A stretch of DNA of 45,463 nt from Halobiforma nitratireducens JCM 10879 (GCF_000337895.1 NZ_AOMA01000160.1:28007-73469); one strand, 5' to 3'. Positions 27,073 to 37,478 are shown, counted from the first letter of the stretch. The notes: generated by a model not told the origin, from the sequence alone. Translations and numbers: made by a program.

Positions 27073-27450
27073 ATGCAAGATCAGGGACGCTCCACGCGCA
27101 AGCGTACCGGCGGTCGACTGAAGAACGTTCGCAAGCGCCGAAAGAGCGAACTCGGCCGACACCCGACCGAGACGCAAGTCGGCGAACCCCGCTTTCGCAC
27201 TGTCGACGCCCGTGGCAACGACACCAAGACCCGCGCGCTCGCCACCGATGTCGCCAGCGTCAACAAAGGCGGTGAAACCGTCACCGTCGAGATCGAAGAC
27301 GTCGTCGAGAACGAGGCCAACCCGAACTACGTTCGCCGGAACATCATCACCAAGGGCGCGGTCATCGAGACCACGGAAGGCACCGCCCGCGTAACGTCCC
27401 GTCCCGGCCAGACCGGGCAGGTCAACGCGGTCCTCCTCGAGGACGAATAA
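27073..27450 (+). CDS. rps8e: 30S ribosomal protein S8e
   Basis: 125 residues. Standard archaeal eS8: basic N-terminus MQDQGRSTRKRTGGRLKNVR with KRRKSELGRHP, central KTRALATDVASVN and the ANPNYVRRNIITKGAVIET block, ending in a GQVNAVLLEDE tail. Part of the small subunit. It is a single gene here, as is common in haloarchaea, with no other ribosomal gene next to it. Confidence 0.96.
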   Translation: MQDQGRSTRKRTGGRLKNVRKRRKSELGRHPTETQVGEPRFRTVDARGNDTKTRALATDVASVNKGGETVTVEIEDVVENEANPNYVRRNIITKGAVIETTEGTARVTSRPGQTGQVNAVLLEDE

Positions 27451-27520
27451 CGGCCTCCGTTTTCCGATATCATCCGTCGATCAGCTCTGGGGCCATCTCG
27501 GCCGCCGGCTGGACGCCGCA

Positions 27521-27967
27521 TCAGGACGGAAGTCGTGTCCGGCGCTCTAGGGCTGCCGTCGACCGAATCTCGTACTCGTTCATCAGTTCGCGGTCGTCGT
27601 CGTCGACGAACTCCTCGAGGGGCACCGCCAGAAACCGGTTCGGGTCCTCGAAGTCGCTCCGTGCGTCCCGCTTGTTGCGGGTCGCTTCGGCCCGTAGCCT
27701 CGCCAGCTCCCGCGCCTCGTAACAGAACGTCCGTGCCTGGCCGTTCTCGGCCAGTTCGTACGCAGTATCGAAGTGGTCGGCCGCCCGCTCGTAGTGATCG
27801 ATCGCCACCTCGAGGTCTCCGTTTTCTCGCGTCTCTTCGGCCGCAGTGTACGCGTCGTTGCCCTTTACGTACTGGTCGACGACATCCATGTTTGCGATGC
27901 AACCCGACAGGGAGACGGAGAGAACGGTGCCAGCAGTACCTACGAGAAGTCCCCGTCTCGAAACCAT
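27521..27967 (-). CDS. Tat-exported lipoprotein, TPR-like
   Basis: 148 residues. Signal VSRRGLLVGTAGTVLSVSLSGC with twin arginine and lipobox Cys23. The mature part has two helix-turn-helix units resembling a tetratricopeptide pair (DAYTAAEETRENGDLEVAIDH, YERAADHFDTAYELAENG), then an Arg-rich helix. Function unknown. Convergent with rps8e. Confidence 0.75.
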   Translation of the reverse strand: MVSRRGLLVGTAGTVLSVSLSGCIANMDVVDQYVKGNDAYTAAEETRENGDLEVAIDHYERAADHFDTAYELAENGQARTFCYEARELARLRAEATRNKRDARSDFEDPNRFLAVPLEEFVDDDDRELMNEYEIRSTAALERRTRLPS

Positions 27968-28085
27968 GAACGCGACTTGCTCGGCGGTCTAAATCTACCT
28001 TGCGGCCATCGCCCGCGCGAGGATCGAATCCACCGAACTCGAGTCGGAGAGAGGTGGATAGAGTGGGGAACAAAGGCGACGGGAG

Positions 28086-29087
28086 TCAGGACCGCGGCCG
28101 CGGCGCTGCCTTCTGGAGCGCCGTCTCCGCAATGTTGCCGCCGTAATCGGCGCTGCGGGACAGCGAGTCGACGATCAAGCCGAGCGACTGTGCCTGGACC
28201 GGTGCCAGATCTCGGAGGATGTCGTCGACGCGACGGGTGTGCTCGTCGATATCGAGGACGGCCTCGTGGGCTGCGTGTCCCAGCTTGTTCGCCTCGTCGG
28301 TCGCCTCCGCGAACAGTGCGTCCATCGCCTTCTCGAGGACGTCCGCAGCGTCGTCGTGCAGCGCCACGAGTGCCTCCGCGACCTCCTCGGGAATGTCCTC
28401 GAGTTTGAGCGCGAGTTGGCTGATCTTCGCGGCGTGGTCGCCAATGCGCTCGAGTTGGCGGGCACTGGAGTGAAAATCGAAACAGTCCTCGCGGGAGACG
28501 CCGAGTTCCTCGGCGGCCCGGGGCGAGCGCAGGGTCGCACGAAAGATTCGCGAGACGACCAACCAGAGGCGGTCGACATCGTCGTCGCGTTCGATCACGT
28601 CACGAGCGATGTCGTCGTCGTTCTCGACCAGCGCCGTCACCGCGTCCTCGAGCATCGAGGTCGCGATCAGTCGCATCCGACGGACGGCGTTGACGATCGA
28701 CAGCTCCGACGAGTCCAGTAGGTCCTGGATGACGACGCTGTCGGTCGTCTCCTCGAGCACTTCGACCCCGACCAGACTCTGGGTCGCGTCCCGGATCGCC
28801 CGTCGCTGGTCGGTCGTGATCCGGCCGGCCTCGAGTCTGATGATGTCGAAGCCGCTGACGTACATCGTCATCACGGCCCGCGTGAGCCGCTCTCCCTCGA
28901 GGTCGGAGACGTCGAGGGTTCCCTCCTGGCGTTCGCTCTCGCTGCGGGGCGTCAACAACAGCGCGTCGTCTTCGGGATACAGCTCCACAGTCGTGCCCGA
29001 ACTGACGTCGTTCTCGGTCGCCCATCCTTTCGGGAGGGAGACGGTGTACGTCGATCCTCCCGTTACCTGGACCTTGCGCGTCTCCAT
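28086..29087 (-). CDS. AbrB/SpoVT-PhoU phosphate regulator
   Basis: 333 residues. N-terminal SpoVT/AbrB DNA-binding fold (1-48: METRKVQVTGGSTYTVSLPK then GWATENDVSSGTTVELYP) joined to PhoU helical bundles (about 115-330) with the metal-site signatures RQLERIGDHAAKISQLAL and LSRSADYGGNIAETAL. In haloarchaea this fusion is found beside pst genes and probably couples phosphate transport state to transcription. Divergent from pstS, 199 bases between starts. A TATA-like GTAAAT (29111-29116, minus strand ATTTAC) lies 27 bases before ATG, so the mRNA is probably leaderless. Confidence 0.88.
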   Translation of the reverse strand: METRKVQVTGGSTYTVSLPKGWATENDVSSGTTVELYPEDDALLLTPRSESERQEGTLDVSDLEGERLTRAVMTMYVSGFDIIRLEAGRITTDQRRAIRDATQSLVGVEVLEETTDSVVIQDLLDSSELSIVNAVRRMRLIATSMLEDAVTALVENDDDIARDVIERDDDVDRLWLVVSRIFRATLRSPRAAEELGVSREDCFDFHSSARQLERIGDHAAKISQLALKLEDIPEEVAEALVALHDDAADVLEKAMDALFAEATDEANKLGHAAHEAVLDIDEHTRRVDDILRDLAPVQAQSLGLIVDSLSRSADYGGNIAETALQKAAPRPRS

Positions 29088-29224
29088 ACCCCCTCGTTGA
29101 CTCCCCGAACGTAAATCGGCTCCTATCTATAGACCCGGTCGGAGGCCGGGGACGCCGGCCGAAGACGGATACGGACCTCGTATTCAGTATCCCTCTGCTC
29201 TCCCGTCGTGAGAATAATTGTCCC

Positions 29225-29261
29225 ATATAGAACTATATAGAAAACATAGTAGAGTATTTAG
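29225..29261 (+). promoter_or_regulatory. pstS promoter with palindrome
   Basis: TATTTAG (29255-29261) is about 29 bases before ATG 29287. Sixteen bases upstream lies ATATAGAACTATAT (29225-29238), a perfect 6-base inverted repeat with a 2-base spacer, with a third partial ATATAGAAAACATAG overlapping its right side. It is placed where an activator or repressor of the phosphate genes would act. Confidence 0.5.
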
Positions 29262-29286
29262 AGGCGATATCGCCACTAGATGAACG

Positions 29287-30273
29287 ATGGGAAACGAGCC
29301 GATAACGGACCGCGTCGGCGACGGACGCAGGGGCGTCCCGCGTCGGCGCGTTCTACTCGGCGCTGCGGGAACCGCGGTTTCTGGACTCGCAGGTTGTATC
29401 ACCCGGGGAGAAGACAGCGGTCTCGAGGGGGAGATCGTCATCGATGGGTCGAACACGCTGTTGCCCAACAGTGCCCTCGTCGCCGAACTCTTCATGTGGG
29501 AGAACAACCAGGTCCGAATCTCGGTCAGCGGCTCCGGGACCGGGGCCGGCTTCCAGCAGTTCTGCCGGGACGAATCGGACTTACAGAACGCGAGCCGTTC
29601 GATCGCCGACGGCGAACGGGAACTGTGCGAGGAAAACGGCGTCGAGTGGCTCGAACTCGAGGTCGTGATGGACGGCATTGCGATCATGAAACACCCTGAC
29701 AACGACTGGTGTGAGTGTCTCACGGTCGACGAACTGAGCCGGATGTGGGAACGCGGCTCGGACGTCGAGACGTGGGCCGACCTCGACGACGACTGGCCCG
29801 ACGAGGAAATCTCCTTCTACGGACGTGACGCCGCCTCCGGCACCTACGACTACTTCACCGAACAGATCAGCGGTGCCGTCGGAAACATCCGCAACGATTT
29901 CAGCGGTTCTCCCGACACGAACAATATCATCCGCGGCGTTCGGGGCAACGAACACGCCGTTGGCTTCGGCGGTGCGGGCTACTACTACGAGAACGAAGAC
30001 GACCTCGACCTGATCGCGGTCGACGACGGTGACGGCTGCGTGATTCCGGAGCCGGAGACGATCGAGCAAGAGGAGTATCAGCCCCTGTCACGGCCGATGT
30101 ATCTCTACGTTCGACTCGAGGCACTCGAGCGGCCGGAGTTCCGTGAGTTCGTCCGCTTCTACCTTCGGAACACGCAGGAAACTGCCCGACAGGTCGGCTT
30201 CTACGCCGTCTCCGACGACGTAATCGAGGAACAACAGGACCGACTCGAGGAGACGATCGAGGAGTACACATGA
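29287..30273 (+). CDS. pstS: Phosphate ABC transporter binding lipoprotein PstS
   Basis: 328 residues. Signal [19 protein letters not shown] (Tat, lipobox). Type 2 binding protein of the phosphate family: [35 protein letters not shown] (phosphate-contacting SGSGTG), [18 protein letters not shown], and [14 protein letters not shown]. It captures phosphate outside the membrane and delivers it to PstCAB. The first of the operon; its stop overlaps the pstC start (ATGA). Confidence 0.95.
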   Translation: MGNEPITDRVGDGRRGVPRRRVLLGAAGTAVSGLAGCITRGEDSGLEGEIVIDGSNTLLPNSALVAELFMWENNQVRISVSGSGTGAGFQQFCRDESDLQNASRSIADGERELCEENGVEWLELEVVMDGIAIMKHPDNDWCECLTVDELSRMWERGSDVETWADLDDDWPDEEISFYGRDAASGTYDYFTEQISGAVGNIRNDFSGSPDTNNIIRGVRGNEHAVGFGGAGYYYENEDDLDLIAVDDGDGCVIPEPETIEQEEYQPLSRPMYLYVRLEALERPEFREFVRFYLRNTQETARQVGFYAVSDDVIEEQQDRLEETIEEYT

Positions 30274-31199
30274 GTACGGACACCGAGCCCCTGGACCTGA
30301 GTCGGGACGGCAACGACGTGGGAACCCTCGGCGACACGGTCGCACGCTACGTCTTCTTTGCCTGCGCGTTCGTCACCGTCGCGACGACGCTCGCGATCAT
30401 CGTCGTGCTCGTCGACGGCGCGGTCGATTTCTTCTCGCAGGTATCGTTCGTCGAGTACTTCACCGGGACGAACTGGTCGCCGCGGGCGGCCGACAATCCG
30501 AGCTTTGGAGTCCTCCCGCTGATCTGGGGGACGCTGCTTATCACCGTCGGCTCCGCGCTGATCGCGATTCCGGTCGGGACGTTGACGGCCATCTACCTCT
30601 CGGAGTACGCGAGTCCGCGAGTTCGGAAAGTCGTGAAGCCGACACTCGAGATTCTCGCCGGAATCCCGACGATCGTCTACGGGTTCTTCGCACTCTCGTT
30701 TATCACCCCGGTCTTGCAGACGTTTTTCCCCGGAACGGGAACGTTCAACGCCGCCTCGGGGGCGATCGTCGTCGGTATTATGATCCTGCCGATGGTCTCG
30801 TCGCTGGCCGAAGACGCGATGTCGTCGGTCCCCGATTCGCTGCGAAACGCGGCGTACGGCCTCGGCGCGACGAAGTTCGAGGTCTCGACGAACGTTGTTC
30901 TCCCCGCCTCGCTGTCCGGAATTCTCGCGGCGTACATCCTTGCCATCTCGCGAGCGATCGGCGAGACGATGGCCGTAACGCTCGCGGCCGGAGCCTTACC
31001 CCAGATCACGACCAACCCGCTCGAGGAGATTCAGACGATGACGGCGTACATGGTCGAGATCGGGACCGGCGACGCGTCGGTGGGATCGATCGGCTACCAG
31101 AGCCTGTTTGCGATCGGGCTGACCCTGTTTGTGATGACGTTCCTGATGAACGTCTTCAGCATGTGGGTCCGCTCGCGCTACCGTGAGGAGTACCAATGA
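30270..31199 (+). CDS. pstC: Phosphate ABC transporter permease PstC
   Basis: 309 residues with six membrane helices, first at about 27-48. Features of Pst[58 protein letters not shown], and the EAA loop [20 protein letters not shown]. Forms a heterodimer with PstA; ATGA overlaps at both ends couple the three genes. Confidence 0.95.
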   Translation: MSTDTEPLDLSRDGNDVGTLGDTVARYVFFACAFVTVATTLAIIVVLVDGAVDFFSQVSFVEYFTGTNWSPRAADNPSFGVLPLIWGTLLITVGSALIAIPVGTLTAIYLSEYASPRVRKVVKPTLEILAGIPTIVYGFFALSFITPVLQTFFPGTGTFNAASGAIVVGIMILPMVSSLAEDAMSSVPDSLRNAAYGLGATKFEVSTNVVLPASLSGILAAYILAISRAIGETMAVTLAAGALPQITTNPLEEIQTMTAYMVEIGTGDASVGSIGYQSLFAIGLTLFVMTFLMNVFSMWVRSRYREEYQ

Positions 31200-32131
31200 G
31201 TACGGAGACCGACACGACAGACTTCGAGTTCGACGAATCGGCAGTCAGGCGCAAGCGCCGACTTGGCAAGGCGTTTCTCGGCCTGTGTGTCGCGGCGACG
31301 ATGGTCGGCATCGTCGCGCTCGTCGCCTTGCTGGTCGACGTGATCGTCGAGGCCTGGGGCTGGCTCACCTGGGAGTTTCTGACGTATCCGCCGTCCCAGG
31401 TCGTCGAACACTACAACCCGGCTAACTACGGCGACCTTCCGACCGGCCCCGGCGGGATGTATCCGATGATCGTCGGCTCGATCTACCTGATCGTCATGAC
31501 GGCGGTCTTTACGCTGGTGCTGGGCGTCGGCGCGGCGATCTACCTCGAGGAGTACGCGCCCGACAATACGCTGACCCGGTTCATCGAGGCCAACATCACG
31601 AACCTCGCGGGCGTCCCGTCGATCGTCTATGGGCTGCTCGGGCTGGCGGTGTTCGTCCGGGCACTCCAGACCGGACAGAGCCTCATCGCCGGTGCGTTGA
31701 CGTTGACGCTGTTGATCCTACCGATCGTCATCGTCTCTTCGCAGGAGTCGTTGCGGGCGGTGCCCGACTCGATGCGACAGGCCTCCTACGGTGCGGGGGC
31801 GACGAAGTGGCAGACGATCCGCAACGTCGTCCTGCCGGAGGCGATCCCGGGCATTATGACCGGGATCATCCTCGCGCTCTCGAGAGCGATCGGCGAGACC
31901 GCACCGATCCTGATGGTCGGCGCGGCGACGACGATGTTCGCGCCGCCCCAGTTGACCGATCCGACCGGGCCGTTCGGCGCGATGCCGATGCAGATATTCG
32001 AGTGGGCGAAACTGCCCGAAGACGAGTTCCAACACGTCGCGGCAGCGGGGATCGTCGTCCTGCTGACGATTCTGCTGTTGATGAACGCGGTCGCGATCTA
32101 CATCCGGAATCGGTACGATCCCCGGAGCTGA
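31196..32131 (+). CDS. pstA: Phosphate ABC transporter permease PstA
   Basis: 311 residues, six helices. Landmarks: FLTYPPSQ and [59 protein letters not shown] and the EAA loop [20 protein letters not shown]. The C-terminus [19 protein letters not shown] is typical. pstB follows only after about 500 bases. Confidence 0.95.
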   Translation: MSTETDTTDFEFDESAVRRKRRLGKAFLGLCVAATMVGIVALVALLVDVIVEAWGWLTWEFLTYPPSQVVEHYNPANYGDLPTGPGGMYPMIVGSIYLIVMTAVFTLVLGVGAAIYLEEYAPDNTLTRFIEANITNLAGVPSIVYGLLGLAVFVRALQTGQSLIAGALTLTLLILPIVIVSSQESLRAVPDSMRQASYGAGATKWQTIRNVVLPEAIPGIMTGIILALSRAIGETAPILMVGAATTMFAPPQLTDPTGPFGAMPMQIFEWAKLPEDEFQHVAAAGIVVLLTILLLMNAVAIYIRNRYDPRS

Positions 32132-32219
32132 CGGATTCCATCGGTTCGGTTCCGGCAGGAATTTATTATACTATCGACAGTTTCGAGAACGAAAGACTTC
32201 GACTCTCGCCGAAGTTGCG

Positions 32220-32411
32220 ATGGTCGGCTACTGGCTGTTCACGATGGGTATCTTCACCGTCGGTCTGCTTCTGGCCAGTAGCCGGCTCGTTGGCGACACG
32301 CCGCCGTACGGGCTCGATATCGGGTTAGTCCTCGTCGGCTGGCTGCTGTCGTCCCACGCTGAACGGGTGATGAGCCGACTCGAGGCAGTCGCCTCCGATC
32401 GCTCCTGCTGA
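32220..32411 (+). CDS. Small two-helix membrane protein
   Basis: 63 residues, two hydrophobic helices (about 4-24 and 31-46) and a short soluble tail (SHAERVMSRLEAVASDRSC). An AT-rich TTTATTATA (32161-32169) about 55 bases upstream could be its promoter. Located between pstA and pstB. Haloarchaeal codon use supports coding. Bases 32412-32634 hold nothing I recognise. Confidence 0.5.
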   Translation: MVGYWLFTMGIFTVGLLLASSRLVGDTPPYGLDIGLVLVGWLLSSHAERVMSRLEAVASDRSC

Positions 32412-32634
32412 TCGCGGTCCAGTCACGAACGTGTTCGTCTACATAGCGGTACGGAGACCTCAGTCCCGCTACGGACCGGACATAGCGGAGTACTTGTTCG
32501 ACGAGGGCGACCGACCACGTGATGACGTCCCGACCCCGAACCGGTCTCGAGGCCGGCCTGCGTGTACCGACCCGGCGAACGAATCCGGAACAGGTAACTG
32601 CCGGAGACCACTCCCCTAGAGACAGAGACCTCGC

Positions 32635-33510
32635 ATGACCGCGAACGGCGGCGGCCCACGAACCGTATCGACGTCCGAATCCTCCCGGTCGGGTTCCGAG
32701 TTCGAGTCCGATCGGTCGGTGTCGGACGAGGCTCCGCTCGGCGGTCCCGACGCGTCCGAGACGATCCTCGAGTCCCGTGACCTCGACGTGTTCTACGGCG
32801 ACGAGCAGGCGCTTCAGAGCATCTCGATGGAGATTCCGGAACAGCAGGTGACCGCACTGATCGGTCCCTCGGGCTGTGGGAAGTCGACGTTCCTGCGCTC
32901 GATCAACCGGATGAACGACCTCATCGACGTCGCTCGCGTCGAGGGCGACCTCCGTTTTCACGGAAAGAACGTCTACGACGAGGACGTCGATCCGGTCGCC
33001 CTGCGGCGCAAGATCGGGATGGTCTTCCAGAAACCCAACCCCTTCCCAAAGAGCATCTTCGAGAACGTCGCCTACGGCCTGCGCGTCCAGGGGAAAGACG
33101 ACGGCGACGTGGAAGGAAAGGTCCGGACGGCCCTCGAGCGGGCCGCGCTCCTAGACGAAGTTGAGGACCAACTCGACTCGAGCGGGCTCGACCTCTCGGG
33201 CGGCCAGCAACAGCGGCTCTGTATCGCCCGCGCGATCGCACCGGACCCGGAAGTCATCCTGATGGACGAACCTGCTTCGGCACTCGACCCGGTTGCGACC
33301 TCGAAAATAGAGGACTTGGTCGAGGAGTTAGCCGAAGAGTACACGGTCGTCATCGTCACCCACAATATGCAACAGGCGGCTCGTATCTCCGACAAGACGG
33401 CCGTTTTCCTCACTGGCGGCCGGCTGGTTGAGTTCGACAACACCAACAAGATCTTCGAGAACCCGGAGAACGAACGCGTCGAGGACTACATTACCGGCAA
33501 GTTCGGGTAA
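32635..33510 (+). CDS. pstB: Phosphate ABC transporter ATPase PstB
   Basis: 291 residues. Walker [12 protein letters not shown]-loop [12 protein letters not shown] (the PstB-specific NPF), signature [16 protein letters not shown], Walker [14 protein letters not shown], switch His [10 protein letters not shown], and the family end [16 protein letters not shown]. An acidic/Ser-rich N-terminal extension of about 40 residues precedes the ABC domain. Energises PstCA. Confidence 0.95.
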   Translation: MTANGGGPRTVSTSESSRSGSEFESDRSVSDEAPLGGPDASETILESRDLDVFYGDEQALQSISMEIPEQQVTALIGPSGCGKSTFLRSINRMNDLIDVARVEGDLRFHGKNVYDEDVDPVALRRKIGMVFQKPNPFPKSIFENVAYGLRVQGKDDGDVEGKVRTALERAALLDEVEDQLDSSGLDLSGGQQQRLCIARAIAPDPEVILMDEPASALDPVATSKIEDLVEELAEEYTVVIVTHNMQQAARISDKTAVFLTGGRLVEFDNTNKIFENPENERVEDYITGKFG

Positions 33511-33673
33511 TCTCGGAGGGTTCGGACGCCTCGCGTTCGCGACTGGGCCGTCACCCCGGTCTCGCGTCGCGATACCGTTGCCTTCGACGCCGGTCCGGAG
33601 CTGCCAGCGGGCCGATACTTACACTTCTGGCCGGGTTTTCGTCGGTATCCCACCCAGGGGGAGCGACCACAAA

Positions 33674-33680
33674 GTATTAC
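33674..33680 (+). promoter_or_regulatory. TATA box of the sensor kinase gene
   Basis: GTATTAC centred 28 bases upstream of ATG 33705. Confidence 0.55.
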
Positions 33681-33704
33681 TGCGAAAGATTGTAATGCGG
33701 TGCC

Positions 33705-36176
33705 ATGACTGACCCGATCCGGGTCCTGCATGTCGACGACGAACCCGATTTCGCGGAGCTCGCTGGGACTTTTCTCGAGCGCGAAAACGAGCGGTTGACG
33801 GTCGAAACGGCGACGAGCGTCGACGACGGGCTGGATCGAATCGAAAGCGAGAACGATAAAAACCAAACACCCGCCATCGACTGCATCGTCTCGGACTACG
33901 ATATGCCCGAACAGAACGGCCTCGAGTTCCTCGAGCAGGTCCGGACGATCCGTCCCGAGATGCCGTTCATCCTCTTTACCGGCAACGGAAGCGAAGCAGT
34001 CGCAAGCGACGCGATCTCGGCCGGTGTCACCGACTACTTCCGCAAAGCGACTGGCACGAGTCAGTACGCAGTACTCGCGAACCGAATCGAGAACGCAGTC
34101 GAACGCCGCAGATACCGTACGCAGGCCGAGCGATCACGACGGCGGCTGACGGAACTCTGTGAAAACATTCCGGACTGTATCTGGCTGTTCGACGGCGAGT
34201 GGGAAGAGTTGCTGTTTATTTCGGGCTACGAACGCGTCTGGGGACGCAGCGCCGACGAACTCGAGAGCGATCCGACGGGGTTCTTTCGGCACGTGCACCC
34301 GGACAATTATGCAGCCGTCGAAGCGAAAATGGAGCGACTCTCCGAAGGGGAACCGGTCGATCACGAGTACCGAATCCAGCGCGGCGAAGATGAGAACGCC
34401 TGGGTCTGGACGAAAGCGGAACCGATCGTCGACGACGATGGCGAGGTGGTCCGTGTGGCTGGCTTCACCCGCGATATCACCGAGCGGAAAGTTCAGGAAC
34501 GGGAACTCGAGACGCTCACACAGCGCTATCGCGAGTACGTCGAAAACGGGATGGATGTCATCACCGTCCTCGAAGCGGATGGGACGATCAGATACGAGAG
34601 CTCGGCGATCGAGCGGCTTCTGGGCTACGAACCGGACGAGCTGGTCGGCGAGAACGCGTTCGACTACGTCCACCCGAACGACCGAGACCGGGTCGTGGAG
34701 TCGATCTCGTCACTGACCGAACGCGGGGATCAGTCCGACCCGAACAGAGAACGGATCGAGTTCCGATTCCAACGGGAGGACGGCTCGTGGGTCTGGCTCG
34801 AGTCGGTAGGGAGTACCGCAGCCGCCGCAGACGGAGACGTAGATATCGACATCGACATCGACATCGGCCCCGGCTCCGGCTTCGGTTCGAATCACAGTCC
34901 CCTCCGCGACCCTGACGACGATTCCGACGTGTTTCTGATCAACTCCCGAACGATCACCGAGCGAAAGGAACGCGAACGAACGCTCTCCGCGCTTCACACC
35001 GCGGCCAGACGAATCAGTAGTGCCGACGAACCAACAGAGGTCTACGAGACCCTCACCGAGACCGCGGAAGGGATACTCGAGTTCGATCTGGTCGCCATCG
35101 ACGTCGAACGGGACGGTTATCTCGTCCAGGAGGCCTGGACGCTCGGGGTCGAAGACAGACAGTACTACGATCGAACATCCCTGGAAGAAGACACCATCGC
35201 GGTACAGGCCTACAAGCGTCAGGAGACGATCGTCGTCGACGACGTCCGGAACAGAGACGCCGCACCTGCCGATCCGGAGTACCGGTCCGGCTTGACTATT
35301 CCTATCGGGAAGTTCGGGACGTTCCAAGCTGTCGCCAGCAAAGTCAAAGCGTTCGACCGGTACGACCGCGAGTTCGCCGAACTGCTCGTCGGTCACGCGG
35401 AAGTCAAGCTCTCACAGCTGCAAGACGAGCGCACGCTACGGGAGCGAACCCGCGAACTCGAACGACAGAACGAGCGATTAGACGAGTTCGTCAGCGTCGT
35501 CTCTCACGACCTTCGCAATCCCGTTTCGGTCGCGAAAGGGAACCTCGAACTCGCCCGCGAGACGGACAGGGCCGACGGGACAGACCCTGGAAGTAGTGAC
35601 GACGAGCAGGAAGATGGTAGCGACGACGCGAACGTCTCCGAGTACCTCGAGGAAGTCGAGTGGGCCCTCGATCGCATCGACGGGCTGATCAAGGACCTCC
35701 TCACCCTCGCCCGTGATGGGAACGAGATCGGGGAGCGCGAACGGATCGACCTCGCGTCGGTAGCCCACCAGTGCTGGCGGGGCGTCGCCACCGCAGACGC
35801 GACCCTCGAAGTCGATATCGATCGGACGATCGCGGGCGACGACGGACGTCTTCGACAACTGTTCGAGAACCTCATGCGAAACGCGGTCGAACACGGTGGC
35901 CCCGACGTGACGGTCACGATCGGGGAGCTCGAATCGGACGACTGCGAGGGGTTTTACGTCGCCGACGACGGGCCAGGCGTTCCGGAGTCGGCCCGGGAAC
36001 ACGTGTTCGATGCAGGATACTCGACTTCCGACGATGGGGCCGGGTTCGGCCTCTACATCGTGAAACAGGTGGTCGAAGCACACGGCTGGGACGTTCGGGT
36101 TATCGACGCCGACTCCGACGCCGACGCCGACGACAGCGGGACGCGGTTCGAGATCACGGGTGTCGAGTTTCGTTAA
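33705..36176 (+). CDS. Hybrid sensor: receiver-PAS-PAS-GAF-histidine kinase
   Basis: 823 residues, soluble, no membrane helices. Receiver (about 4-122) with Asp11/Asp12, phospho-acceptor Asp64 (IVSDYDMPEQNG) and Lys114. PAS 1 (about 150-262) and PAS 2 (about 275-421), each closed by a (D/T)ITERK motif; PAS 2 contains an acidic insert from a short ATCGAC repeat. GAF (about 425-575). HisKA with His601 (VVSHDLRNPVSVAKGN), then a 25-residue acidic loop, and HATPase_c with N box NLMRNAVEHGG, G1 VADDGPGVP and G2 GAGFGLYIVKQVVEAHGW. A typical haloarchaeal kinase; the stimulus is unknown. Its place between pstB and phoU suggests, but does not prove, a phosphate link. Confidence 0.92.
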   Translation: MTDPIRVLHVDDEPDFAELAGTFLERENERLTVETATSVDDGLDRIESENDKNQTPAIDCIVSDYDMPEQNGLEFLEQVRTIRPEMPFILFTGNGSEAVASDAISAGVTDYFRKATGTSQYAVLANRIENAVERRRYRTQAERSRRRLTELCENIPDCIWLFDGEWEELLFISGYERVWGRSADELESDPTGFFRHVHPDNYAAVEAKMERLSEGEPVDHEYRIQRGEDENAWVWTKAEPIVDDDGEVVRVAGFTRDITERKVQERELETLTQRYREYVENGMDVITVLEADGTIRYESSAIERLLGYEPDELVGENAFDYVHPNDRDRVVESISSLTERGDQSDPNRERIEFRFQREDGSWVWLESVGSTAAAADGDVDIDIDIDIGPGSGFGSNHSPLRDPDDDSDVFLINSRTITERKERERTLSALHTAARRISSADEPTEVYETLTETAEGILEFDLVAIDVERDGYLVQEAWTLGVEDRQYYDRTSLEEDTIAVQAYKRQETIVVDDVRNRDAAPADPEYRSGLTIPIGKFGTFQAVASKVKAFDRYDREFAELLVGHAEVKLSQLQDERTLRERTRELERQNERLDEFVSVVSHDLRNPVSVAKGNLELARETDRADGTDPGSSDDEQEDGSDDANVSEYLEEVEWALDRIDGLIKDLLTLARDGNEIGERERIDLASVAHQCWRGVATADATLEVDIDRTIAGDDGRLRQLFENLMRNAVEHGGPDVTVTIGELESDDCEGFYVADDGPGVPESAREHVFDAGYSTSDDGAGFGLYIVKQVVEAHGWDVRVIDADSDADADDSGTRFEITGVEFR

Positions 36177-36227
36177 CGGCGCAGCTCTCGTGGCTCCCGC
36201 CGTCTCGTGTGGCCGGCAACTCGAGGA

Positions 36228-36971
36228 CTACAGTGCACCGAGTGAGAGCCACAGCGCCGCGTAACCGATAGCGAAAACCGTCAGCCATCGCATCCCCCGA
36301 TGGTTCCAGCAGAACCGGAGCGGCGTATCGTCGACGAGTCGCTCGCGGGTGGTCCGGGGCTCGCGACGGACGGCGACCTGCGAGGGGGCAAAGACGCTCG
36401 GCCGAACCGGCGCGTCGAGTCGCCACGCCGAGAGTTCGTGGACCTGGAACCGGTGGTTCGCCGTAAGCGACTCCCGTGTGCAGGCAGGGCCGTTCTCGAG
36501 GAGGAAACCCGCACACGGTTTGCAGAGGGTGAGGTGGTCCGGGGCGTCGCCGTCGCCGTTGCCGTCGCTATCGGGTGGGGGCACGTCCGTCCAGGCGACC
36601 AGTGCCTCCGGCCCGAACTCCGATCCACAACGACTGCAGTAGCCGTCGGTAGGCTCACGCATTCGGGCGACCGGCTCCGGAGCCTCGGGGTCCGGAAACA
36701 ACGATGCCTCGTCGCGGACATCGTCGAAGGAGCTGTTTGACTGGTGGATGACGCCGTGGCACGGTCGACAGAGAGTCAGCAGGTTCTCGAGGTCGTCGGG
36801 TCCACCCTGGGATCGCGGCACGACGTGGTGGGCCTGCAGCGTCCGATCGTCGGCTCCACACCGGGTACAGGCGTAACCGTCGCGACGCAGCGTCTCCTGG
36901 CGGAGCTGCTCCCACCCCTCACCGTAGCCGCGTTCGTCGGGACGGTCACCGTCGTCACCACGGCTTCCCAT
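36228..36971 (-). CDS. HNH endonuclease domain protein with C-terminal membrane helix
   Basis: 247 residues from ATG 36971. HNH domain (about 20-75): LRRDGYACTRCGADDRTLQA, HHVVPRSQGGPDDLENLLTL then CRPCHGVIHQ, with both zinc CxxC pairs. A second zinc ribbon follows (YCSRCGSEFGPEALVAW ... LTLCKPCAGFLLENG). The C-terminus is a hydrophobic helix (MRWLTVFAIGYAALWLSLGA) preceded by Arg residues, an expected tail anchor. A membrane-attached HNH protein is unusual. ATG 36971 avoids a non-conserved extension from 37007. Confidence 0.8.
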   Translation of the reverse strand: MGSRGDDGDRPDERGYGEGWEQLRQETLRRDGYACTRCGADDRTLQAHHVVPRSQGGPDDLENLLTLCRPCHGVIHQSNSSFDDVRDEASLFPDPEAPEPVARMREPTDGYCSRCGSEFGPEALVAWTDVPPPDSDGNGDGDAPDHLTLCKPCAGFLLENGPACTRESLTANHRFQVHELSAWRLDAPVRPSVFAPSQVAVRREPRTTRERLVDDTPLRFCWNHRGMRWLTVFAIGYAALWLSLGAL

Positions 36972-37085
36972 TGGTGAGAACTGGGGGCTTCGGAACGAAA
37001 GAACCATCGGCGGATATCGTCGGGTTCGGATGCGATATCGAATGCGGAAGTCGAAATTCGTCGATCGACGTCCGCCTCGGCCGAG

Positions 37086-37478
37086 CTATCGTCGAGTCCC
37101 GTCGAGTGCGCTGACCAGGGTAATCGCACGTCGGGTTGGCTCGTACTTGCGCCACTTCCCTTTCTTCTCCCTGGTGACCAACCCGGCGTCGTGCAGCTGG
37201 GAGAGCGCGTGACTGATGGCGCTCTGACTGACATCCAGCAGCGGTGATAGTTCACAGACACAGAGCTCCTCGTCGGCCGTGACCAGCAGCCGGACGATAC
37301 GATATCGCGTTTCGTTCGCCAGCGCCGAAAGCACCGCAACGTCGCGATCGAGCGCCGACTCGTCGACCTCCTCGTCGAGCGACTCGAGTTCGGCGAGTCG
37401 CTCTTCGAGATCCTCGTCGTGACACTCGCCTAGCTCGTCCGAGAGGTACCGCTCGAGTCGGCCCGTTGCGTCGCTCAT
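37086..37478 (-). CDS. ArsR-family winged-helix regulator
   Basis: 130 residues. An acidic N-terminal 40 residues, then VLSALANETRYRIVRLLVTA, ELCVCELSPLLDVSQSAISH (recognition helix) and the wing KKGKWRKYEP. The ELCVCEL motif in helix 3 resembles the Cys metal site of ArsR/SmtB sensors, but only CVC is present, and metal binding is not certain. Its divergent region with phoU contains the palindrome-like TGATCAATTAA (37498-37508), a possible operator. Confidence 0.85.
   Translation of the reverse strand: MSDATGRLERYLSDELGECHDEDLEERLAELESLDEEVDESALDRDVAVLSALANETRYRIVRLLVTADEELCVCELSPLLDVSQSAISHALSQLHDAGLVTREKKGKWRKYEPTRRAITLVSALDGTRR

Noticed and set aside
34836-34866. ATCGAC micro-repeat in the sensor kinase
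   Set aside because: In-frame acidic linker (alternating Asp/Ile), common in haloarchaeal proteins; not unusual enough to list.
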